Below are positions 16,964-24,900 of a DNA stretch of 64,000 nucleotides, piece after piece (position 1 is the stretch's first letter; each line of letters begins with the position of its first letter). The DNA is from Mycobacterium angelicum (GTDB lineage: Bacteria > Actinomycetota > Actinomycetes > Mycobacteriales > Mycobacteriaceae): the NCBI RefSeq assembly GCF_002086155.1, contig NZ_MVHE01000004.1, forward strand, positions 62,001-126,000. Reading direction: 5' to 3'. The notes beneath the pieces were generated by a model. It saw nothing but the letters and a program-made list of their open reading frames with translations. It made no database searches and had not been told where the DNA came from. The position numbers and the translations under genes are program-made.

Positions 16964-17335
16964 TCAGGGTTTGTTGACGGCGTGCAATCCACCTTCGCCG
17001 CGGTGGTGGCGGGGCACCTCGGGACCGGCGTGCTCGGCATTGCATACGGCGTCGGTAACCAATTGGCGTACGTGCTCGTTTTCCAGGCTGTAGAAGATCG
17101 TGGTTCCGTCCCGGCGGGTGCGCACCAGGCGCGCCATCCGCAGCTTCGCCAGGTGCTGGGAGACCGACGGGGCCGGCTTGCCTACGTGCTCGGCTAGTTC
17201 GTTGACCGACATCTCGTGGTCGGTCAACGACCACAGCACCTGCACGCGAGTGGCATCGGCGAGCATCCGGAACACCTCGACCACCAGGCTGACCTGGTCG
17301 TCGGGTAAGCGGGTTGCTCTGTTATCTGCATGCAT
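16964..17335 (-). CDS. kmtR: ArsR-family nickel/cobalt sensor KmtR
   Basis: This is a 123-residue ArsR/SmtB repressor closely matching M. tuberculosis KmtR. The winged helix reads MSVNELAEHVGKPAPSVSQHLAKLRMARLVRTRRDGTTIFYSL, and metal-binding His/Asp residues sit in the C-terminal tail (AEHAGPEVPRHHRGEGG). Known KmtR represses the cdf exporter gene and itself, and is released by nickel or cobalt. I start it at ATG 17335 (MHADN), in line with the M. tuberculosis N-terminus. It is followed by the His-rich protein gene. AT-rich TTGCG-containing sequence just upstream may hold its operator, but I could not define it. Confidence 0.92.
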   Translation of the reverse strand: MHADNRATRLPDDQVSLVVEVFRMLADATRVQVLWSLTDHEMSVNELAEHVGKPAPSVSQHLAKLRMARLVRTRRDGTTIFYSLENEHVRQLVTDAVCNAEHAGPEVPRHHRGEGGLHAVNKP

Positions 17336-17385
17336 ACGCAAATAGTAGCGCAATAACGATGACGTGTCAGATCGCGCCGGTTGGG

Positions 17386-17892
17386 CTATGGCAGTGGTGT
17401 GCTTGCCGTACGCTGCCCGCCGTTGCGTTCTTGCCAGAAGCGGTAGACGTCCACGGCTTCCTCTCGCGGGTCATAGCGCATGGGCAGGCGACGGTCCTGC
17501 CAGTCCTTGGCGAACTCGTCGTAGAAGGTGTCCAGCTCGAAGTACTTGCGGTCATCGACGTAGTGCCGCGCATAAGCATCGCGCGACGTCAGGAAGACCA
17601 CCTCGTCTGGCGAGCAGTAGTAGAGCGAGCCCAGACACATGGGGCACGGATGAGCCAGCACATAGAAAGTTGTGCCGACCAGATGCTCGGTGCCCAGCTT
17701 GGTGCACGCCTCCCGAATGGCGAGGATTTCGGCATGCGCGGTCGGGTCGTTGGTTTGCGCAACCTTGTTGGCGCTTTCGGCAAGGATTTGGCCGTCCTTG
17801 ACGATGACGGTCGCGAACGGGCGGCCGCCCTCGGCGACATTCTGGCGGGCGAGTTCGATGGCGCGCTGCGCGAAGTCGGTCACGGTTGGCAA
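17386..17892 (-). CDS. Cytidine/guanine-type deaminase, Rv0828c-like
   Basis: This is a zinc-dependent deaminase of the CDA superfamily, 168 residues. The zinc site is visible as HAEI (H53, catalytic E55) and PCPMC (C83, C86). The C-terminal region with YFELDTFYDEFAKDWQDRRLPM resembles the guanine or nucleoside deaminase branch more than tRNA-editing TadA, but the substrate cannot be set by eye. It shares its strand with kmtR, 50 bases away. M. tuberculosis Rv0828c is annotated as a possible deaminase. Confidence 0.85.
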   Translation of the reverse strand: MPTVTDFAQRAIELARQNVAEGGRPFATVIVKDGQILAESANKVAQTNDPTAHAEILAIREACTKLGTEHLVGTTFYVLAHPCPMCLGSLYYCSPDEVVFLTSRDAYARHYVDDRKYFELDTFYDEFAKDWQDRRLPMRYDPREEAVDVYRFWQERNGGQRTASTPLP

Positions 17893-17965
17893 CGGTAGCG
17901 ACAGGCGAGTCTGTGATATTAACTAGATTGTCTATATTTTTCTGATTAGGGGATGAGGGAGCTGC

Positions 17966-18871
17966 ATGGTGCGCACGGATCGTGATCGCTGGGATCTCGC
18001 GACGAGTGTCGGAGCGACGGCGACGATGGTCGCCGCGCAGCGCGCACTGGCCGCCGATCCGGAATATGCCTTCATCGATGACCCGTTCGCCGCGCCACTG
18101 GTGCGCGCGGTGGGGATGGACGTCTATACCCGCTTGGTCAACGGACAGATTCCGGTCGACGAGGATTCCGAGTTCGATCCCGAGCGAATGGCGCGCGGAA
18201 TGGCTTGCCGCACCAGGTTTTACGACCAATTCTTCCTCGGCGCGACTGCCCACGGGATCCGTCAGGTGGTCATCTTGGCCTCCGGTTTGGACGCGCGCGC
18301 ATATCGGCTGCCGTGGCCGGCGGGCACCGTCGTCTACGAGGTGGACATGCCGGAGGTGATCGAGTTCAAAACCTCGACACTGCGCGCATTGGGCGCCGAA
18401 CCCACCACCGAGCGGCGCACCGTCGCCATCGATTTGCGCGACGACTGGGCCGCGGCATTGCAGACGGCCGGGTTTGACCCGACGCTTCCGGCGGCGTGGA
18501 GCGCCGAAGGGCTGCTCGTCTACCTGCCCGACGACGCGCAGGACGCACTGTTCGACAACATCACCGCCCTAAGCGCCCCCGGCAGCCGGCTGGCCTTCGA
18601 ATTCGTGCCGGACACAGCGATTTTCGCGGACGAGCGGTGGCGCTCGCATCACGACCGGATGAGTGAACTCGGGTTCGAGGTCGACTTCAACGTTCTCGTC
18701 TACCACGGCACCCGCAGTCACATCGTCGACTACTTGAGCCGCGGTGGCTGGCAGACCGCGTCGCACACGGTCAAGGAGCTGCACCAGGCGAACGGCTTTG
18801 CATACCCCGAGGACGAACTTGCGACCGCGTTTTCGGACCTGACCTACAGCAGCGCGGTGCTCGGGACTTAG
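17966..18871 (+). CDS. SAM-dependent methyltransferase, TIGR00027 family (Rv0830-like)
   Basis: This is a 301-residue member of the large mycobacterial family of putative S-adenosylmethionine methyltransferases related to leucine carboxyl methyltransferases. Family marks are visible: N-terminal [16 protein letters not shown], the [12 protein letters not shown] block, the SAM site [18 protein letters not shown], and [12 protein letters not shown]. The ATG at 17966 has GAGGGAG eight bases upstream. It is the same length as Rv0830 and in the same place. Substrates of this family in mycobacteria are mostly unknown. Confidence 0.9.
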   Translation: MVRTDRDRWDLATSVGATATMVAAQRALAADPEYAFIDDPFAAPLVRAVGMDVYTRLVNGQIPVDEDSEFDPERMARGMACRTRFYDQFFLGATAHGIRQVVILASGLDARAYRLPWPAGTVVYEVDMPEVIEFKTSTLRALGAEPTTERRTVAIDLRDDWAAALQTAGFDPTLPAAWSAEGLLVYLPDDAQDALFDNITALSAPGSRLAFEFVPDTAIFADERWRSHHDRMSELGFEVDFNVLVYHGTRSHIVDYLSRGGWQTASHTVKELHQANGFAYPEDELATAFSDLTYSSAVLGT

Positions 18872-18887
18872 CTCCCGTCCGCGGCGC

Positions 18888-19697
18888 TCACTGGCGCATC
18901 AACTCGTCTTTCAGGCGGCTGGTGATCATGTCCTGGAACACGACGCGCGCCGGTCCGTACAAGTCCTGGAACGTCGAAACCAGCGCGTCCCTGTTGTACT
19001 CGGGGATGGACCCGCTGGGCGGAGTCCAGAAGCTGTCGATGTCCATCAGAAAGAACGGTCCGGTTTGCGCGGGCGTGGTGCGGCGCAGGTGGTAGCTCGG
19101 GTCCAGGGCCTGCCCCACGCCCGGGCCATAGCGCACGATGAGCGACTTTCCGGGCTGTGCCTCGCGGTACACGGCGGCGCCCTGCCATTCGGTCAGGAAC
19201 AGGCCGCCGGGAGTGAGGCGCTGCGGCCCCAGCAATTGCTCGTCGATCCAGTTGCTCCACTCGATACGGCCGTCGACACCGGCCGGCACCCGGATTTCCA
19301 GCACGTAACGCAGACCGATGCGCTCCACTCCGACGATTGACGAGACCTGGGCACGCGCGTCGGCGACTCGCAGCACAATGTCGGTGAAGGCCTCGAAGCT
19401 GCTGTACGCGCTGGTCTCGATGACGATCGCTTGATTCTTCAGCGACGCGGCGACGGTGTTGTCGCGGTTGACGTAGCGAACGAAACGATCCGCGACCGGC
19501 TGCGGCGCCGCGCCCGGCGCCGTCACGCCCCAGCTGACGTCCTGCGCCTGGCGTTCGATCGGCAAGTCGTTGATGAGCAGCTGTTTGAGCTCCCGGCTCG
19601 CCGATTCGGTGAGGGCATCCGTTGCCGGGTGACGGATTTCCATGGTCACCAGGGCGACGGGCGCGTTGGGCTGGACTCCATTTGTGTCGGGAAGCAT
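18888..19697 (-). CDS. TIGR04255-type conserved protein, Rv0831c-like
   Basis: This is a 269-residue soluble protein convergent with the methyltransferase gene. It has the look of the TIGR04255 family: an opening with beta-strand VALVTMEIRHP, a middle motif SVVGVERIGLRYVLEIRVP, and a closing half with LIVRYGPGV and FFLMDIDSFW. No catalytic motif is apparent and no function is known to me. M. tuberculosis Rv0831c occupies this place and is of nearly the same size. Confidence 0.78.
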   Translation of the reverse strand: MLPDTNGVQPNAPVALVTMEIRHPATDALTESASRELKQLLINDLPIERQAQDVSWGVTAPGAAPQPVADRFVRYVNRDNTVAASLKNQAIVIETSAYSSFEAFTDIVLRVADARAQVSSIVGVERIGLRYVLEIRVPAGVDGRIEWSNWIDEQLLGPQRLTPGGLFLTEWQGAAVYREAQPGKSLIVRYGPGVGQALDPSYHLRRTTPAQTGPFFLMDIDSFWTPPSGSIPEYNRDALVSTFQDLYGPARVVFQDMITSRLKDELMRQ

Positions 19698-19776
19698 GCC
19701 GCGAGCATAGCCAAGCGGTGTGACGTGCTTAACGCGGCCTACTCGGCCGCCGGAGGGGGTTTCGGGGCCGGTTTTG

Positions 19777-19849
19777 TGCCCCCAGTAGGACTCGAACCTA
19801 CGACCTGCGGATTAAAAGTCCGTAGCTCTACCAACTGAGCTATAGGGGC
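19777..19849 (-). tRNA. tRNA-Lys (TTT)
   Basis: The 73-base cloverleaf folds on the minus strand: acceptor GCCCCTA pairs with TGGGGGC, D-arm AGCTCAGTTGGTAGAGCT, anticodon loop CTTTTAA (anticodon TTT) and T-arm GTAGGTTCGAGTCCTAC. CCA is not encoded. It is first in the Lys/Glu/Asp/Phe group known from M. tuberculosis. Confidence 0.97.
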
Positions 19850-19973
19850 GCGGAGACTCAGGATACTGGGTTGCCACGGGCGCCTCGTTTGAGGATTAGG
19901 CCCGGCGTGACCTAAGCTGACGTGGCTCCCAATGATCACCATGTTGCGAGTGCCCCGGAGAGATTCGGTTCTG

Positions 19974-20046
19974 GCCCCCTTCGTCTAGCGGCCTAGGACG
20001 CCGCCCTTTCAAGGCGGTAGCGCGGGTTCGAATCCCGTAGGGGGTA
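19974..20046 (+). tRNA. tRNA-Glu (TTC)
   Basis: The acceptor GCCCCCT pairs with AGGGGGT (one G-T pair), the anticodon loop is CTTTCAA (anticodon TTC) and the T-arm is GCGGGTTCGAATCCCGT. It is 73 bases long without an encoded CCA. Confidence 0.97.
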
Positions 20047-20077
20047 CTTGTTACGCGGAATCGCGGAGCAGCAGCAA

Positions 20078-20151
20078 GGCCCTGTGGCGCAGTTGGTTAG
20101 CGCGCCGCCCTGTCACGGCGGAGGTCGCGGGTTCGAGTCCCGTCAGGGTCG
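20078..20151 (+). tRNA. tRNA-Asp (GTC)
   Basis: The acceptor GGCCCTG pairs with CAGGGTC, the anticodon loop is CTGTCAC (anticodon GTC) and the T-arm is GCGGGTTCGAGTCCCGT. It is 74 bases with discriminator G. Confidence 0.97.
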
Positions 20152-20180
20152 CCGATACGGCGAGGCACACGTTGCCTTCC

Positions 20181-20254
20181 GGCCAGGTAGCTCAGTCGGT
20201 ACGAGCGTCCGCCTGAAAAGCGGAAGGTCGACGGTTCGATCCCGTCCCTGGCCA
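20181..20254 (+). tRNA. tRNA-Phe (GAA), island attachment side
   Basis: The acceptor GGCCAGG pairs with CCTGGCC, the anticodon loop is CTGAAAA (anticodon GAA) and the T-arm is GACGGTTCGATCCCGTC. Its 3' part (20221-20244) is repeated with two mismatches at 22681-22704, with a broken integrase in between, so its 3' end has probably served as an integration site. Confidence 0.97.
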
Positions 20255-20294
20255 CTGCGTTGAACTGCATAGACACGGGTCCTGCACTCGGTTG

Positions 20295-20530
20295 TCAGTT
20301 TGACTCGTCCGGTTCTTGTCCGGTCTTCGGTGTGTGAATCTCGGTCGCGTGGAGCTGATCGAGGTTCGTTGCGACCTGGTCCAGGTCGTCGGCGTAGAGG
20401 TCGCTGTAGATGTTTGCGGTCACGGTCGTTCGTGGAGTGGCCCATGGTTTTCTGGACCTATCTGAGGTCCGCGCCCGATTTGCTGGCGAGGCTGGCGTAG
20501 GAAACGTGATTCACGGAATTGTCGCCCTGG
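20295..20530 (-). pseudogene. Decayed tyrosine (phage-type) integrase, C-terminal remnant
   Basis: Read on the minus strand, one frame gives NHVSYASLASKSGADLR, a TAG at 20458-20460, then VQKTMGHST; a second frame continues TTVTANIYSDLYADDL and ends ...PKTGQEPDESN at TGA 20295-20297. Together they spell the end of a tyrosine recombinase, with the HxxY-type box and the GHS...Y block carrying the catalytic tyrosine (NIYSDLY). One stop (CAG to TAG) and a frameshift near 20430-20438 inactivate it, and the N-terminal part is missing. Its position 40 bases from the tRNA-Phe 3' end is typical of a tRNA-integrating element. Confidence 0.75.
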
Positions 20531-20956
20531 TGTACCGTTGTCGGCCGGCTGCTGGTGAGCCCCATACAACCGACGAGTCCCGTGAAATCCGTTGAATGAC
20601 AAAGGAAGAAGCGCAATCGGCCATGGTGCCGGCATTTGGCGTGCGTGTGTTGGATGCCTTCGAGGAAGCGCCTCAGTCGCGGGCGCATGATGGAGTCGAT
20701 CTCATTACCCGTTGACCTCTTTCTGTTTGCGTGTGAGTTCAGATTCCACGGCACCAGGACACGCACCTCACGCCACATTCGCCGATGCTCTATAACGCCG
20801 ATTCCCTATCCTGGAGACGGGATTCAGTGTTGCGACGCGCCGAGGGGTTCCCCGGGTCTGTTGTCACTCCGCTGTGCGACTCTGGCGACTGCGACGATTG
20901 CGCTCCCGGAGGGCCAGCCCAACCGCCGTTTCATGCGGTACGTGCGCCCTCCTAAC

Positions 20957-21220
20957 ATGGACGACGACAAGCACCTACCTCTTTACCCGCTGAGGCCTGC
21001 CACTCGGCCGCTGTGTCTCGGGATCGACGTCACTACCGTCCCCGAACCACCCGCCGGAACCTTCTCCACGTTCCTCGGCCGAGACGACCTCGACATCCAG
21101 CTGCTGGTGCCCGAGTGCACCCAAGGTCCCGAAGCGTGGGCGCGGGTCCTCGACGATCCGATCGTCCGGCAGATCGGATTCACCACCGTCGAGGAGGCAC
21201 CCTTCGGCGCGTACTGCTGA
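20957..21220 (+). CDS. Small hypothetical ORF, possibly truncated
   Basis: An 87-codon frame from ATG 20957 looks more protein-like than its upstream extension (for example LCLGIDVTTVPEPPAGTFSTF and WARVLDDPIVRQIGFTTVEEAPFG). No domain is recognised and no ribosome-binding site is clear. It overlaps a minus-strand frame behind the PIN gene, and both may be broken ends left by the island's decay. The stretch 20531-20956 otherwise shows only remnants. Confidence 0.3.
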   Translation: MDDDKHLPLYPLRPATRPLCLGIDVTTVPEPPAGTFSTFLGRDDLDIQLLVPECTQGPEAWARVLDDPIVRQIGFTTVEEAPFGAYC

Positions 21221-21375
21221 AACGACTTCTTAAACCGTCGAGGTGGCACTTCAGCTCCAGGCTGTGTGAACCCGTCCGTATCGCCGTCGTCCTCAACCTC
21301 GCGGTCGATCGAGAATCTGAACTGTCGACCCCGCAGTGTGCCGCTTTCGTCCTCGTATGCGCTGCGCACCGACAC
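20983..21375 (-). CDS. Hypothetical ORF directly downstream of the PIN toxin gene
   Basis: A 130-codon frame starts at GTG 21375, only four bases after the PIN gene stop, as an operon member would. The first 45 residues look like a real protein (SAYEDESGTLRGRQFRFSIDRE), but from about residue 75 on the reading is rich in Ser/Arg/Pro and looks like antisense of the opposite ORF. It may be a third gene of the toxin module truncated by rearrangement near 21225. No domain is recognised. Confidence 0.3.
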   Translation of the reverse strand: MSVRSAYEDESGTLRGRQFRFSIDREVEDDGDTDGFTQPGAEVPPRRFKKSFQQYAPKGASSTVVNPICRTIGSSRTRAHASGPWVHSGTSSWMSRSSRPRNVEKVPAGGSGTVVTSIPRHSGRVAGLSG

Positions 21376-21379
21376 CCTG

Positions 21380-21970
21380 TCACCGGGTGTCTTCCGCCAG
21401 CGGCGGGAGCATGATCTCGGCGACCTCGGTCATGTTGTGCCGTGTCACCAGCAGTTCGAGAATCTGTTCCGGGGTCTGCGGCGGGTTGGTCCGCCGATTC
21501 GACATCTCTCGCAACGCACGCACTCCCGCATGCGGGTGCGCTGACACTGTGTTGACGGCGAACTGATGTGGGTGCACGGTCTCGATATCGGCTTGCACGA
21601 GCACGTGCGCTGTGCTGAACCCAGCCCGGCGATCGTCGGTGACGATGGCGTCGGCTTTGCCGATGATCGCGGCGTGGGCGACGTGGCCGTCATCGGGATC
21701 GTTGAGCCCGTAGTAGTACTCCCGGTCTTTGGGGGCTCGGACTTCTGCGCCCGGAAACGCCTGCTTCAGCTGATCGAAAAGGTGCTGACGGCGACTGGCG
21801 CTATCAGTGATTCCGCGCCTGTCGTGCAAGCCGGCGAGGACATAGTCCAGCTCGAAGAGGATCCCAGACCCCCAAACAGGCGCGTAGGCCTCCCCGGTGG
21901 CCAGCTGCAACAGGAAGTCGCGCTGAAGGCTCGGCACAAGGGCGCAGGTGTCGAGGACAGCGCGATACAC
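21380..21970 (-). CDS. PIN-domain toxin (VapC-like RNase)
   Basis: This is a 196-residue PIN-domain protein, a predicted metal-dependent RNase toxin. The N-terminal acid is D7 in MYRAVLDTCALVPS, further acids sit in FELDYVLAGL and in the C-terminal block GKADAIVTDDRRAGFS, and DPDDGHVAHAAI is typical of this PIN subgroup. It is longer than most VapC toxins, with a C-terminal extension. It follows a helix-turn-helix gene by 30 bases on the same strand, a layout seen in excisionase-type antitoxin/PIN pairs. It probably acts as the toxin of a stabilisation or defence module in the tRNA-Phe island. Confidence 0.82.
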   Translation of the reverse strand: MYRAVLDTCALVPSLQRDFLLQLATGEAYAPVWGSGILFELDYVLAGLHDRRGITDSASRRQHLFDQLKQAFPGAEVRAPKDREYYYGLNDPDDGHVAHAAIIGKADAIVTDDRRAGFSTAHVLVQADIETVHPHQFAVNTVSAHPHAGVRALREMSNRRTNPPQTPEQILELLVTRHNMTEVAEIMLPPLAEDTR

Positions 21971-22000
21971 GTGGGCGAGTCTTTCAGACGCCGCCGACGG

Positions 22001-22501
22001 TCAACGCTTGCGTTTCGCCTCGGCGAGTAACTCGGCGACCTCGTCGGCGTCGGCATCCGCGAACTCCGCCGAGCTCTCGGTAATGAACCGGTTGCGCCGG
22101 GCGCGAAGTTCCTCGCGGTAGGCAAGAACATCGGCAAGCCGCAGCTTGCGACGCACAGCGCCGGGCACGTGCGCGTGCAACTCGCCGTCCTCGATCAGGC
22201 GAACTACCGTGGGGCGGCTCAGGCCGAGGATCTCGGCGGCCTGCTGGGTGGAGATTTCTCGATCGCGAGCCAAGATACTTATGGACTGGCCGTGGCTGAG
22301 GGCGTGGGCGACACGCTTGAGGACTTCGTAAAGCTGCTCGGTCAGTTCGACGCGGTCGTGTTCGCTCGCACCGGACAGGAAGAACGCAGGCTTAGGAGTC
22401 CCGTGACGGGCCTCGTGCGCCTCGATGAAGCTGAGGACATCGGCAAGCCCATTGGCATCGGCCGGAACCGGGTTAACAATCTCCGCGGAGGCGGTGCTCA
22501 T
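22001..22501 (-). CDS. Excisionase-type HTH antitoxin
   Basis: This is a 166-residue DNA-binding protein with a MerR/excisionase-like helix-turn-helix (STQQAAEILGLSRPTVVRLIEDGEL followed by RKLRLADVLAYREELRARR). The acidic C-terminus (AEFADADADEVAELLAEAKRKR) could wrap the PIN toxin. I start it at ATG 22501, where GGAAGGGAG lies about five bases upstream. It precedes the PIN gene by 30 bases. A tandem repeat 52-69 bases upstream is a candidate self-regulatory site. Confidence 0.8.
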   Translation of the reverse strand: MSTASAEIVNPVPADANGLADVLSFIEAHEARHGTPKPAFFLSGASEHDRVELTEQLYEVLKRVAHALSHGQSISILARDREISTQQAAEILGLSRPTVVRLIEDGELHAHVPGAVRRKLRLADVLAYREELRARRNRFITESSAEFADADADEVAELLAEAKRKR

Positions 22502-22552
22502 GGGTCTCCCTTCCTTTCGCCTCATCGCTGGAACTCGACTAATCGTAGCAGA

Positions 22553-22570
22553 GTTGCGAAAGTTACGAAA
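22553..22570. promoter_or_regulatory. Tandem 9-base repeat upstream of the antitoxin gene
   Basis: GTTGCGAAA (22553-22561) and GTTACGAAA (22562-22570) are adjacent direct repeats upstream of the antitoxin start. An inverted copy of the core (CTTTCGC) lies near 22514. Such repeats often bind the antitoxin for autoregulation. Confidence 0.35.
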
Positions 22571-22680
22571 GTGATCGGGTTGAACTATGCGAGCACTGTG
22601 GCGCCGGCGGTTCGGCCATGCGGTCCTTCTATGGGGCGATATGGGGCCATATGGAGCCGCACGAGCTGGTCGCTGTTTGA

Positions 22681-22704
22681 CGGAAGGTCAGCGGTTCGAT
22701 CCCG
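22681..22704 (+). repeat. Degenerate tRNA-Phe 3'-end copy, candidate att site
   Basis: These 24 bases match tRNA-Phe 20221-20244 at 22 positions: CGGAAGGTC, two swapped bases, then CGGTTCGATCCCG. The flanks do not fold into a tRNA. With the integrase remnant inside, it looks like the distal attachment site of a 2.4-kb element, 20255-22704. The rest of 22502-22882 shows no gene. Confidence 0.5.
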
Positions 22705-22882
22705 AACATTAGGGCTTTGCCTTCGCTGATACTGAATTTGTCCGCCAATAAGCGTTGCCCAGTACAGGGCCCAGCGCGTCACCGGCGATGGCGGCAATCT
22801 CGGCCTCGATCGCAGTCTCGCACGCGTATACCTCTGGGCGGGTGTGCCGGAATCTGTCGGTGGAAATCCTTAAGCTTGGCCC

Positions 22883-24325
22883 GTGGAATTTGCAACGATC
22901 GAGGCACTGCGGGAGCGGCACCCCGCTTGGCGGTTGCTGCGTGCGGGCAACTCCACGCTGATCCTGTCCTTCCTTGGGCTGTATTTCGTCGAGGGCAACC
23001 GTGGCGCGTGCCCAGTGAGCCAGGTCGCGGCCGCATTGGACGACCACCTGTATGCGCTGAATATCGAGATCTTGACCGAGAACGGGCAGCAGCGGTTTCC
23101 GAAGGACGCACGGTCCTATCTGGAGGACTGGGCGGCCACGGACACCGGGTATCTGCGGCGGTTTTACCCGGCCGGCGATGACGAAGTCCACTACGAGGTC
23201 ACTCCAGCGTTCGCGAAGGCCTACGCGTGGGTTACGGGCCTCAAAGGGAGGTCGTTCGTGGGGACCGAGTCCAGGCTGCACACCGTGGTCGAGCTGCTCC
23301 GACAGATCGTGCACGGAACCGAAGTTGAACCCGATGCACGGCTAGCCGAATTACGGCGCCGCCGCGACGAACTCGACGGCGAGATCGCGGCCGTCGAGGC
23401 CGGCGTCGTTCAGGTACTGGACGCGACCGGGGTCCGCGACCGCTACCAACAGCTCGCCAGCACCGCGCGGGAACTGCTCTCGGACTTTCGCGAGGTCGAG
23501 GAGAACTTCCGGCTCCTGGACCGGGCCGCGCGAGAGAAGATTGCGGGCTGGGAGGGCTCCAAGGGGGAGCTGCTCGCCGAGCTGGTCGGAAGCCGCTCCG
23601 AGATCGCGGGCTCAGACCAGGGAAGGAGCTTCCAAGCGTTTTACGATTTCCTCCTCTCCGAAGCGCGCCAGGCCGAACTCGCCGGACTTCTGGCCAAGGT
23701 TTCTACCCTCAAGACCATCGAAGCCGACGATCGGATTCGCGGTATTCACCACGACTGGTCTGAGGCTGCCGATCGAGCGCAACGCACAGTCCGACAGATA
23801 TCCGAACAACTGCGCCGCTTCCTCGATGACCAGATCTGGCTGGAGAACCGGCGTGTCCTGGACTTGGTTCGCGCGGTGGAGATCGCTGCTCTGGAACTCC
23901 GCGACAACCCGCCGACCTTCGGGCTCGAACTCGACCAGCCAGGCATCGAGATCGCGCTTCCGTTCGAGCGCCCGCTCTACCAGCCCCCCGCGGCGGTCGC
24001 GGTCGAGAGCCTCATCCCACCGTCGTCCGAGGCGGCCGACACCGGCCTGCTCTTCACACAGACTTTCATCGACCACGCACGCTTGATCGAGACCATCTGC
24101 GATGTTCTGCCCGCGAACTCTTCGGCGCTCTTAGCCGACGTCGTCGCGGTACACCCCATCGAGCAGGGTGCGGCAGAGATCGTCGGCTACCTCGCACTCA
24201 ACGACGAGGACGTGACAGTCGACATGGACGACGCAGATGAGACGCTCTTGGAATACTCTGACGCCGCCGATCCAGACGTCACCAAGCGGGCAAGGCTACC
24301 GAAAGTGACGGTGCGGCGACGATGA
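22883..24325 (+). CDS. jetA: Wadjet subunit JetA (DUF3375, MksF/kleisin-like)
   Basis: This is the kleisin-like subunit of a Wadjet SMC complex, 480 residues, DUF3375 type. Its N-terminal winged-helix region (LRERHPAWRLLRAGNSTLILSFLGLYFVEGN) is characteristic, a coiled-coil middle (about 150-240) follows, and a C-terminal winged region rich in acids closes it. Wadjet complexes recognise small circular DNA, extrude loops and cut it, so they block plasmid uptake. The start is GTG 22883; its ribosome-binding site is weak. It overlaps jetB by four bases (ATGA). Confidence 0.9.
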   Translation: MEFATIEALRERHPAWRLLRAGNSTLILSFLGLYFVEGNRGACPVSQVAAALDDHLYALNIEILTENGQQRFPKDARSYLEDWAATDTGYLRRFYPAGDDEVHYEVTPAFAKAYAWVTGLKGRSFVGTESRLHTVVELLRQIVHGTEVEPDARLAELRRRRDELDGEIAAVEAGVVQVLDATGVRDRYQQLASTARELLSDFREVEENFRLLDRAAREKIAGWEGSKGELLAELVGSRSEIAGSDQGRSFQAFYDFLLSEARQAELAGLLAKVSTLKTIEADDRIRGIHHDWSEAADRAQRTVRQISEQLRRFLDDQIWLENRRVLDLVRAVEIAALELRDNPPTFGLELDQPGIEIALPFERPLYQPPAAVAVESLIPPSSEAADTGLLFTQTFIDHARLIETICDVLPANSSALLADVVAVHPIEQGAAEIVGYLALNDEDVTVDMDDADETLLEYSDAADPDVTKRARLPKVTVRRR

Positions 24326-24900
24326 CTAACGAGCGCTCAGTCGCCTGCGCCATCATCCGGCTCATGCAGGGGGTCGTCTACCGCGAGTCTGACGAGGACA
24401 CCTGGCTGACGCTGGAACGTTTGGGCGCCGGCGTGCGAGATCATTTCGCCACCATCGGCGTTGACGTGGTGGTCGATGATGCCGAGGGCTACGCCTATCT
24501 TCGCTCCCAGCCAGAGGATGACGGCGATGAGGTGCTTCCGCGCCTAGTGCGCAGGCGGGCACTGACGTACAACGTCAGCCTGCTCCTGGTGCTGTTACGC
24601 AAGAGGCTCGTCGAGTTCGAGACAACCGGCGGCGAGGGTCGATTGGTTCTCGCCACCGACCAGATTGTTGAGATGCTACGGCTCTTCCAGGTCGAATCCA
24701 CCAACGAGGCACGAGTCGTGGAGCAGGCGGAGGCGACGATCAAGAAGGCCGCAGAACTCGGCTTCCTGCGCCAATTGCGCGGTCAGCACGACCAGTGGGA
24801 GGTACGTCGAATCCTCAAGGCCTACGTCGATGCACAGACCCTGTCCGACTTTGCGGTCAAGCTGCGGGAGTACGCCGGAGCGACGACCAGCGATGGGTGA
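24322..24900 (+). CDS. jetB: Wadjet subunit JetB (DUF4194, MksE-like)
   Basis: This is the small KITE-type subunit of the Wadjet complex, 192 residues. The DUF4194 pattern is visible in IIRLMQGVVYRESDEDTWLTLERL, GYAYLRSQPEDDGDEVLPRLVRRRALTYNVSLLLVLLRKRL and the C-terminal LGFLRQLRGQHDQWEVRRILKAYVDA. It bridges JetA and JetC. The start overlaps jetA and the end overlaps jetC by eight bases. Confidence 0.92.
   Translation: MTNERSVACAIIRLMQGVVYRESDEDTWLTLERLGAGVRDHFATIGVDVVVDDAEGYAYLRSQPEDDGDEVLPRLVRRRALTYNVSLLLVLLRKRLVEFETTGGEGRLVLATDQIVEMLRLFQVESTNEARVVEQAEATIKKAAELGFLRQLRGQHDQWEVRRILKAYVDAQTLSDFAVKLREYAGATTSDG

Noticed and set aside
22640..22704. A further tRNA gene at the repeat near 22681
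   Set aside because: Only the T-arm loop and its 5' side resemble a tRNA; the T stem is broken (CAGCG against CCGAA) and no acceptor, D or anticodon arm can be folded.
22571..22882. Coding ORF through the att-like repeat toward jetA
   Set aside because: No ribosome-binding site, no protein-like stretch, and part of it is a tRNA-derived repeat read as codons.
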